Assembly (NCBI GenBank): GCA_943704525.1
Contig: CALSCQ010002683.1
Location: 25,001-38,724 of the forward strand
Direction of reading: 5' to 3'
DNA: 13,724 nt
From: Pigoraptor vietnamica
Taxonomy: Eukaryota > Opisthokonta > Filasterea
In this document: one piece after another, positions 1 to 13,724 of the stretch
How the letters are laid out: the number at the start of each line of letters is the position of its first letter
Position numbering within the stretch: the stretch's first letter is position 1
Notes under the pieces: generated by a model
Told to the model about the DNA's origin: nothing
Database searches by the model: none
Seen by the model: only the letters and a program-made list of their open reading frames with translations
Translations under genes and position numbers: made by a program

Positions 1-5421
<5,421 letters not shown>

Positions 5422-5685
5422 CCCCTTTCACTCCTGACGCTGACGCACGCGCACGCTCGCACAGCACACACCCCGTCCCACCATGCACGCAGCGCACGCA
5501 ACGCAAGTCGGCGCGATGCAAACCCACGGACAGTCCACCGCTGTCCGGCACCGTCTAAATGGCGTCCGCCAACACTACCGAGTTCTATGCTCAGTCGAAA
5601 AATAAAAAAAACGCCGAGTCGCTCACGCACCAAAGGCGAGTGAATCGCACGGGTGAGGTGCTTCTCTTCCGCCTGCGAATTTTTC

Positions 5686-5708
5686 AAAAAAAAAAAAAAA
5701 AAAAAAAA
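5686..5708 (+). repeat. A23 homopolymer
   Basis: Intergenic A run between ARP3 and the SLOG-SLATT gene. There is no recognisable retrocopied gene upstream of it, so it is listed only as a repeat. Confidence 0.9.
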
Positions 5709-5792
5709 CAGCCGAGCCGGGCCAGAACTGAAGCGGCTCGTTCAATGTGTGACAGAGTCCGCGGACAAACGGTTGCCTGGACACGGCGGTTA

Positions 5793-5808
5793 CCTAACCC
5801 TAACCCTG
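5793..5808 (+). repeat. Short interstitial telomere-like block (CCCTAA type)
   Basis: CCTAACCCTAACCCTG, about two and a half units of the TTAGGG-class telomere repeat read on its C-rich strand, preceded by a GGTTA. It lies about 370 bp upstream of the SLOG-SLATT start codon. It may be a chance remnant, an interstitial telomere sequence, or a telo-box-like promoter element. Confidence 0.5.
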
Positions 5809-6129
5809 TGTAGTGTACGGTGGGTGTTAGATGCTCGTGCTCGTTGGTACTTGCTTTTTTTAGTCACGCGAGCCGCACACACAACGCGCTTTGCGCCCCA
5901 ATCCCAAAACTATATCTTCACCAAAGTCATACCACACGGCACACGACGAAGCGCCGCCCCATCTGTCGACACGCTTGCGCGGCACGCACGCACACACCAA
6001 ATGATGCGTGAATGCCCACGCGCACGCACAACAGGCGGAGAAACACACGAAGGGGATCGCCGACTAGAGCGCTCCCGCCGCTGCGAGCAATGCGCGCGTG
6101 TGGCGCACAGAGACCCTCTGGCCTGTCCC

Positions 6130-8731
<2,602 letters not shown>

Positions 8732-9022
8732 CTTCGCGTGCGCACAACCGCGCGCTCCCGCAACGGTCCACTAATCTAAAATTGAGAAAACGAAAGCGAG
8801 CGACCCCTTTCGACGGCCGCAGTGACGCACGACAGGTTATGCACAACTGCGTCACACCCACACAGATGCGATGTGACACCAACACCTTGAATAGATTACA
8901 TACAGAGACTGCCGTTACGCACGCACTCTCCACACACCGCGCCGTGCAAGACTCACACGCCCGTGTGCTCCGCACCGTGAGACGCAATCCCTCGCAATAG
9001 CGGCCGTTGGATGCGGCAGACA

Positions 9023-9054
9023 AGTGTGTGTGTGTGCGTGTGTGTGTGTGCGTG
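9023..9054. repeat. (GT)n microsatellite with CG interruptions
   Basis: Intergenic, between ARP3 and the A+T-richer block. Confidence 0.8.
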
Positions 9055-9240
9055 GTAGAGGGCACGCATTAATCACACACCGGCCGTTTGTATGAAAAAT
9101 GTATTGCGCAGCGATTTATTTCGCCTTTGTTTTCGTTCCGGGAACTGAGTGGGCGGGCACAATGGCAGATGTTTCCGAGATCTCGTTAACATTATCTATG
9201 GAGATTTGTTAGGTGGAAATTGAGCGATTTGGCGGTAAAA

Positions 9241-9259
9241 AGTAACAGCGACTGTTACT
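9241..9259. repeat. Perfect inverted repeat AGTAACAG-CGA-CTGTTACT
   Basis: Eight-bp arms around a three-base centre, followed by a partial third copy (TTGTTACT). It could be a protein-binding palindrome or part of an old mobile element. Nothing nearby decides between these. Confidence 0.6.
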
Positions 9260-9432
9260 ATTGTTACTCATAAACGATTCGCCGTTGAGTTCCACGCATG
9301 CCGTCAAATCGGCCTGCAATCGCGCGCAAACTACATTATGTTCAGTCGTAAATGGAGCAACTGTTGTGGCGTTAAATATTATAAGATACAATCCCGAGGT
9401 TGGCTTCTGTGTGGTTTGCCCTGAACTTCAGT

Positions 9433-9456
9433 CGCCGCCGGGCCGACCCGGCGGCG
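9433..9456. repeat. G/C-rich perfect inverted repeat (10-bp arms, 4-base loop)
   Basis: Arms CGCCGCCGGG and CCCGGCGGCG flank CCGA. It is a strong potential hairpin or cruciform inside an otherwise A+T-richer block. It is not followed by a T run and lies far from any gene end, so I do not call a terminator. Confidence 0.75.
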
Positions 9457-9654
9457 GCACCATCTATCCACCCACTCGGACAGTTCCACAGCAGATTGTG
9501 AGCCGTTGTTTCCTTGTAGACAGCCTGTTCATGCTGTTGGAATAAACATAATATGAAGCGGATGTCAGTCAAATTCATGCAAACTGGGCGATGCGTTACT
9601 CGATGAAACCAGTGGGACTTAGCAAAATCAGGGCCCGATTTCATTGCGGTCAAA

Positions 9655-9890
9655 ATGTATGGGATTTACTATGGCGACGTTGCGTGCTTTGTCTTTGAAA
9701 AAATTTTGCGCAAAATCAAGGGCTTATGTATGGGATTTTCTATGGCAGTGAACGAAATTGATCAACTTGCAAATTTTGCGCTGACATTCGCCCGCGTTAT
9801 CTATGGGAACTTCCATAGTGAACGGGAGACCTCATCAACTTTGATTATTTTCGCCAAAAATCGCCGCCGTTTGTATGGAAATTCCCATAG
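9655..9890 (+). repeat. Degenerate ~72-bp tandem repeat, about 3.3 units
   Basis: The motif TATGGGA/TATGGAA recurs at 9658, 9729, 9802 and 9874 (steps 71, 73, 72). Units share more than the motif: 9655-9675 and 9726-9746 match at 20 of 21 positions, units 2 and 3 share AGTGAACG...ATCAACTT, and each unit ends in an ATTTTGCGC/ATTTTCGCC-like stretch. In units 3 and 4 the motif becomes a palindrome: CTATGG-6-CCATAG at 9801-9818 and TATGG-6-CCATA at 9874-9889. Confidence 0.7.
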
Positions 9891-10406
9891 TCAACGCCAA
9901 TTCGAGACAACCCCCCACAGCGCCCGTCGAACACCGCACACTGGCACGAGTGTCACACACAGACACTGCCTCACGCGTGCACGCGCCTCCCCTCTCCTCG
10001 TTACCGCCGTAGAGTGCTCTCTGCATGCGAACGTCTCGCGTTCGTACGGCACTCACAAATAACGCGCCGTAATCGGCGAAAATTAGCGTGTGAGTTGGGA
10101 GGAATTCGGGGCGCGGGTGTGCGTACATCGCATGAGCCTTGTACTCCGCACGACGCTGTCTTTTCGCTTCACAACAACACGCAACGCGACACGCGTCACC
10201 AGAGTGTGTTCGGCGTGCACTCTCTCCCTCTCTCAAGGGCTCTGTCTCTCGCTTGGGTCCCGTGCCCACAAGGGTGACCGCCATCGACCGGCGCTCCACT
10301 TGGTCATCCCGCCAAAACTGCCGCGTCACTTTGCCTCGATTGAACAACGTCGCCCTTTGTCTTGTGTCTGTTTCCCCAACACATCTTCATATCCGCTTGC
10401 GGCACG

Positions 10407-10561
10407 GTGAGTTTACAGGTGTATTTTTTTTTTCTTTTTTTTTTTTATGGAAGGGTTTGTGGGGGGCCGGGGCCTTCTACCTTATGGGTTACTATCTCGT
10501 GTCGAGTGAGGTGCAACACACGGTCACCTGTGTTCAAAATTTTGCTGGTTCTCCCATGCAG
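10407..10561 (+). other. Possible intron in the TOP1 5' leader
   Basis: A donor GCACG|GTGAGT at 10407 and an acceptor CCCATGCAG ending at 10561 enclose 155 nt with a strong T-rich tract at 10424-10446. The enclosed stretch contains ATGs followed by stops, and the leader immediately upstream of the donor has none, so removing it would give a clean leader ending at the ATG at 10582. This is inferred from splice signals only. Confidence 0.4.
10424..10446 (+). repeat. T-rich tract (T10 C T12)
   Basis: It lies about 135 bp upstream of the TOP1 start codon, inside the possible leader intron. It is likely too far from the acceptor to be a standard polypyrimidine tract. Confidence 0.85.
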
Positions 10562-10581
10562 CTGCCGCCGTGAGTGCAGAG

Positions 10582-11704
10582 ATGCAGCCCGCCGAGGGTG
10601 CTGACGGCGTCGCGGCGCCTGCTCCCGTCGAGGTCAAGACCGAGCCGGCGTCGCAGGCACCCGCCCCCGCGCGCCCCCCTCTGCCCGATTCTGACGACGA
10701 CGACGTCCCGCTCGCCACGCGCGCGGCCGTTAAGAAGGAGATTGTTACTCCCAGGAAGGCATCGACGGCGAAGGACGACGACGATGACGACGTGCCTTTG
10801 GCCGCGCGAAAGCGACCTGCTGCGTCAGACTCTGAAGACGACGTTCCCCTCGCGGCGCGGAAGAAGGCGGCCACGGCTGCCCCGGCTGCCGATGCACCTG
10901 CCGCGGCCTCTGCGGCCCCGGCGGCTCCGACGGCGACGGTCCCGAAGCGCAAGATTATGAAGCTGAAGAAGGAGGATGGCGGCGCGGCGAACGGAACGGC
11001 CTCCACACCCGCCCCCGCGCCTGCCGCGGCGCCCACTGCACCTGCCGATAGCAAGCGGAAGGCTGCGGACAGCGACTCTGACGACGACCGTCCGCTGGCG
11101 TCGCGGGCCCCTGCGAAGCGCGCCAAGACGGAGGAGAAGACGCCGAAGAAGGAGGAGAAGACGCCGAAGAAGGAAGCGCCCAAGGCGGCCGCTGCGAGCA
11201 AGAAGCGCAAGGCGAAGGACGAGAGCAGCGAGGACGACGACGACGATGTCCCGCTGAAGAAGAAGAAGAAGGTGGAGGCGAAGCCCACAAAGAAGGAGAA
11301 GGGCAAGGTGGGTCGGGACTACGCGGCATCTCGCGTCGGGGAATGTATGTTGATGTGTGTGCGTGTGCGTGCGAGTGCGTGTGCATTCGTGCGTAGCTGA
11401 CACGTGCATGGCCCGTTACGTGCGCATTTCTATCAGAATAATCAGACTGCAGTATGCATTGTGTGTGTGCGTGTGTGTATTTATATCTGACACCAGAGGG
11501 CTTGTTACAGGCCGCCGCCGCGACCCCCGAGAAGAAGGGCAAGAAGGGTAAGAAGAAGGACGAGGACGGCGAGGACGACGACATGAGTGAGGGGCAGTAC
11601 AAGTGGTGGGAGCAGCAGATGCTCAACGACGACGGCGTCAAGTGGGTGGCCTGTGGATTGCGGCGCGTTTCGCTCTGCGTGTGCGTGCTTGCATTGTGCG
11701 TGCG

Positions 11705-11746
<42 letters not shown>

Positions 11747-12513
11747 TGTGTGTGTGTCTGTGTCTGTGTGTGTGTGTGTGTGTGTTGGGGGTTGGGTTGC
11801 ATGCGCGGGAGTATCTGAACATGCCGCCCAGTGCGCGAATCGCGGGGCTATTGTTCCTTTGCCGGAGCGTCGTCTCATCTCTACCTTCGTCCACAGGTGG
11901 CAGAAACTCGAGCACAACGGCCCTCTCCTCGCACCCCCGTATGTGCCTCTTCCCAGCGACGTCCGCCTCAAGCTGGACGGAAAGCCGATTGCGCTGAGCA
12001 CCGCAGCCGAAGAGGTCGCCGGTTTTTACGCGGCTATGCTCAAAACGGACTACATGCAAAAGCCCAAGTTCAAGGAGAACTTTTTCCACGATTGGCAGAA
12101 GCAGGTAGGGGTGTGTGTGTGTATGTGTTGTGTGCGTGCGTGCCTGCGTGCGTGCGTGTGTGTGCGTGCGTGTGCGTGCAAGCTTGCATGTGTTGGTCCT
12201 TACGCCGCGTGCGCGAGAGTGCGTGAATTTGTGCGTGCTCAGACGAAGGGACTGTTTTCGCAGATGACCCCCGAAGAGCGCAAGCTGTTCCCCGACATCA
12301 GCGTCCTGAGCCGCTGCGATTTTGGCGACATTTACGCGCACTTTGAGCGCATTCGCGAGGCGAAGAAGGCGATGACGAAGGAGGAGAAGCTCAAGGTCAA
12401 GAAGCAGAACGAGGAGATTCTCAAGAAGTGCGTCTCTGCCCCTCACTGGTTACTCTCCCTCGGTCCTCTCGTGAACGATAGAACATCTGCGTGCGCCTGC
12501 CACACACGAACGC

Positions 12514-12552
<39 letters not shown>

Positions 12553-13564
12553 ACACACACACATAAACACACACACACACACACACATGCCCACAAACCT
12601 TCGCACACTCACACGCACGCACTTGCGCAAATCTCACGCGCCCCCGCGCCCCCAAAGGTACGGCTTCTGCATGATGGACGGCGTCAAGGAGCGCATCGGC
12701 AACTTCCGCATTGAACCTCCGGGGCTTTTCCGCGGGCGCGGCGAGCACCCGAAGATGGGCAAGTTGAAGAAGCGCATCATGCCAGAGGACATCACGATCA
12801 ACATTGGCGAGGGCGCCAAGGTGCCCGACCCGCCCGAGGGCCACCACTGGAAGGAGGTGCGGAGCGTGCGGTGCGCACGTGCTTGTGTGTTTTGCGGGTT
12901 GCGTGTGTGTGGATGTGTTGGCGGGTGTGGGTAGGTGTGTTAGTATGTATGTGCGGTTTGAGGTCTGTTGAGTGCCGATGTACGTGTCCCCAACCATGTG
13001 TGTCCGTCCGTGCAGGTCGTCCACAACAACACGGTCACGTGGCTCGCGACGTGGACGGAGAACATTAAGAAGCAGAACAAGTACGTCATGCTCAACGCGG
13101 CGTCGCGCCTCAAGGGACAGAACGACATGAAGAAGTACGAGAAGGCGCGCGAGCTCAAGAAGCACATTGAGAAGATCCGAAAGTGAGTGCGCGCGCAAAT
13201 GTTTCTTGTGCGGGTGGAGAAATACTTGGAGGAGAAGGAAGGGGTGGAGAGAGAGGCGTTGTGTGGGTGTGCCGAACATTTTGCGCACGTTAGTATCGCT
13301 TTTTTCCCCCTTTTTTTTCACTGTACTTCGTTTCGCCCTCGCGCTCATCCCACGCCAACCCGTCCGTCGTCGCGCGCACACAGGACGTACACGGAGGAGC
13401 TTCGTGACAAGCAGATGGCACTCCGCCAGCGTGCGACTGCGCTGCACCTCATCGACCGTCTCGCGCTTCGTGTTGGCAACGAGAAGGATAAGGACGAGGA
13501 GGCGGACACGGTCGGCTGCTGCAACCTCCGTTACGAGCACGTGGAGCTGGAGGAGCCCAATAAG
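10582..13564 (+). CDS. TOP1: DNA topoisomerase I (type IB), 5' part; gene continues past right edge
   Basis: Exons: 10582-11307, 11511-11641, 11897-12104, 12264-12427, 12658-12856, 13016-13182, 13384-13564, then a donor (gtgcgc), for 592 residues so far. The enzyme nicks one DNA strand through a 3'-phosphotyrosine link to relax supercoils in the nucleus. Residues 1-242 are a low-complexity acidic/basic tail. The conserved core starts near residue 260 ([20 protein letters not shown], then [12 protein letters not shown]) and includes the hallmark block [17 protein letters not shown], then [26 protein letters not shown] and [10 protein letters not shown]. The arginine in LALRVGNEK (about 561) corresponds to the first catalytic arginine (R488 in human). 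The other catalytic residues and the active-site tyrosine lie beyond the window. The ATG at 10582 is the first in frame after a stop-free approach. Confidence 0.96.
10687..11271 (+). other. Five acidic-PL-basic motifs in the TOP1 N-terminal tail
   Basis: Five copies of an acidic run followed by V/R-P-L and then basic residues occur at about residues 36-47 ([12 protein letters not shown]), 65-76 ([12 protein letters not shown]), 83-93 ([11 protein letters not shown]), 163-175 ([13 protein letters not shown]) and 215-230 ([16 protein letters not shown]). They are separated by Ala/Pro-rich and Lys-rich spacers, including a tandem EEKTPKK. Eukaryotic TOP1 tails are known to be disordered, charged and to carry nuclear-localisation signals. 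The SDDD and SEDD contexts fit the casein kinase 2 consensus, and that use is inferred. KRKAADSDS and PAKRAK are plausible nuclear-localisation clusters. Confidence 0.8.
11707..11784 (+). repeat. (GT)n microsatellite
   Basis: Interrupted GT repeat in TOP1 intron 2 (11642-11896). Confidence 0.9.
12124..12221 (+). repeat. 98-bp intronic repeat, copy 1 (TOP1 intron 3)
   Basis: The sequence is identical by eye over 98 bases to 13627-13724. It begins in GT-rich DNA, has GCGT-type tetramers, then a 12-base palindrome TGCAAGCTTGCA, then unique-looking sequence TGTTGGTCCTTACGCCGCG. It starts 19 nt after the intron 3 donor. The similarity is not simple microsatellite, because the last ~45 bases are non-repetitive. 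Confidence 0.9.
12515..12588 (+). repeat. (CA)n microsatellite
   Basis: Interrupted CA repeat in TOP1 intron 4 (12428-12657), with the sense strand carrying CA here but GT in introns 2, 3 and 7. Confidence 0.9.
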
Positions 13565-13626
13565 GTGCGCCTTCGCTGTTACTATCGTCGTTCTTTCTCG
13601 CATTCTTTCAATTGTGTGTGTGTGTG

Positions 13627-13724
13627 TGTGTTGTGTGCGTGCGTGCCTGCGTGCGTGCGTGTGTGTGCGTGCGTGTGCGTGCAAGCTTGCATGTGTTGGT
13701 CCTTACGCCGCGTGCGCGAGAGTG
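13627..13724 (+). repeat. 98-bp intronic repeat, copy 2 (TOP1 intron 7), reaches window end
   Basis: This is the second copy of the 12124-12221 element, starting 62 nt after the donor at 13565. It is still matching at the last base of the window, so its true length is unknown. Flanking sequence before the match is different: a (GT)n of another length, preceded by unrelated bases. Confidence 0.9.

Larger units (their letters stand above)
5422..6129. other. Spacer between ARP3 stop and SLOG-SLATT start
   Basis: This 708-nt stretch has no supported gene. Read on the minus strand it must hold the ARP3 3' UTR and the promoter of the next gene. It contains a 23-base A run, a short telomere-like block, and scattered CA-rich DNA. 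I found no clear AATAAA on the minus strand and no convincing TATA box. Confidence 0.6.
8732..10581. other. Divergent intergenic region between ARP3 and TOP1
   Basis: About 1.85 kb with no supported gene. 8732-9060 is G/C-rich and CA/GT-dotted and should hold the ARP3 promoter. 9083-9900 is visibly richer in A+T, lacks long CA tracts, and carries palindromes and a degenerate 72-bp repeat. 9900-10581 returns to the usual composition and should hold the TOP1 promoter and leader, including a T-rich tract. Small open frames here (for example 9261-9545 and 9655-10062, plus strand) show no recognisable protein. Confidence 0.65.

Noticed and set aside
9431-9460. G/C-rich hairpin as a bacterial-type terminator or tRNA arm
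   Set aside because: There is no T run, no adjacent gene end, and no cloverleaf or B-box around it.
9655-10062. Plus-strand frame of 135 codons with repeated YGN(F/S)HS
   Set aside because: The repetition comes from the ~72-bp tandem DNA repeat, whose steps of 71 and 73 shift frame. No recognisable domain or coding bias.
10524-11306. Minus-strand Ser/Ala-rich frame of 260 codons
   Set aside because: Mirror of the TOP1 acidic/basic tail.
11454-12566. A continuous plus-strand frame of 370 codons
   Set aside because: It reads through TOP1 introns 2, 3 and 4 because GT repeats lack stops. The conserved TOP1 blocks join only after removing those introns, which have proper splice sites.

Overview
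This window is nuclear DNA from a eukaryote, most likely a protist. Its genes are split by many short introns (about 125-450 nt, GT...AG), codons favour G/C at the third position, and introns and spacers are full of (CA)n/(GT)n, (GA)n and homopolymer tracts. The ARP3 protein looks to me closest to amoebozoan/opisthokont-type ARP3, but I cannot name the organism.

Layout. (1) About 1-5421, minus strand: a multi-exon gene running off the left edge. It encodes an N-terminal SLOG (LSDAT, TRPM-homology type) domain, a less certain Cys-rich middle, and a two-TM SLATT-type domain. Its exons were assembled by hand from splice sites and reading-frame continuity. (2) 6130-8731, minus strand: a complete seven-exon ARP3 gene (419 aa), the actin-related subunit of the Arp2/3 actin-nucleating complex. 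(3) 8732-10581: a spacer of about 1.85 kb between divergent genes, with an A+T-richer block holding palindromes and a degenerate ~72-bp tandem repeat. (4) 10582 to the right edge, plus strand: the 5' part of DNA topoisomerase I (592 residues visible). It has a low-complexity nuclear tail with five acidic DDxPL-type motifs, followed by the conserved core up to the first catalytic arginine.

ARP3 and TOP1 are ordinary housekeeping genes and do not form a pathway with the first gene. The notable item is the SLOG-SLATT gene. In prokaryotes this pair of domains belongs to nucleotide-signal-sensing conflict systems, in which SLOG is a sensor/processor of nucleotide-derived ligands and SLATT a membrane effector. 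Here the two are in one intron-rich eukaryotic gene, and two of the three usual SLOG glycine motifs are altered. The other notable item is an exact 98-bp repeat shared by two TOP1 introns, the second copy ending at the last base of the window.
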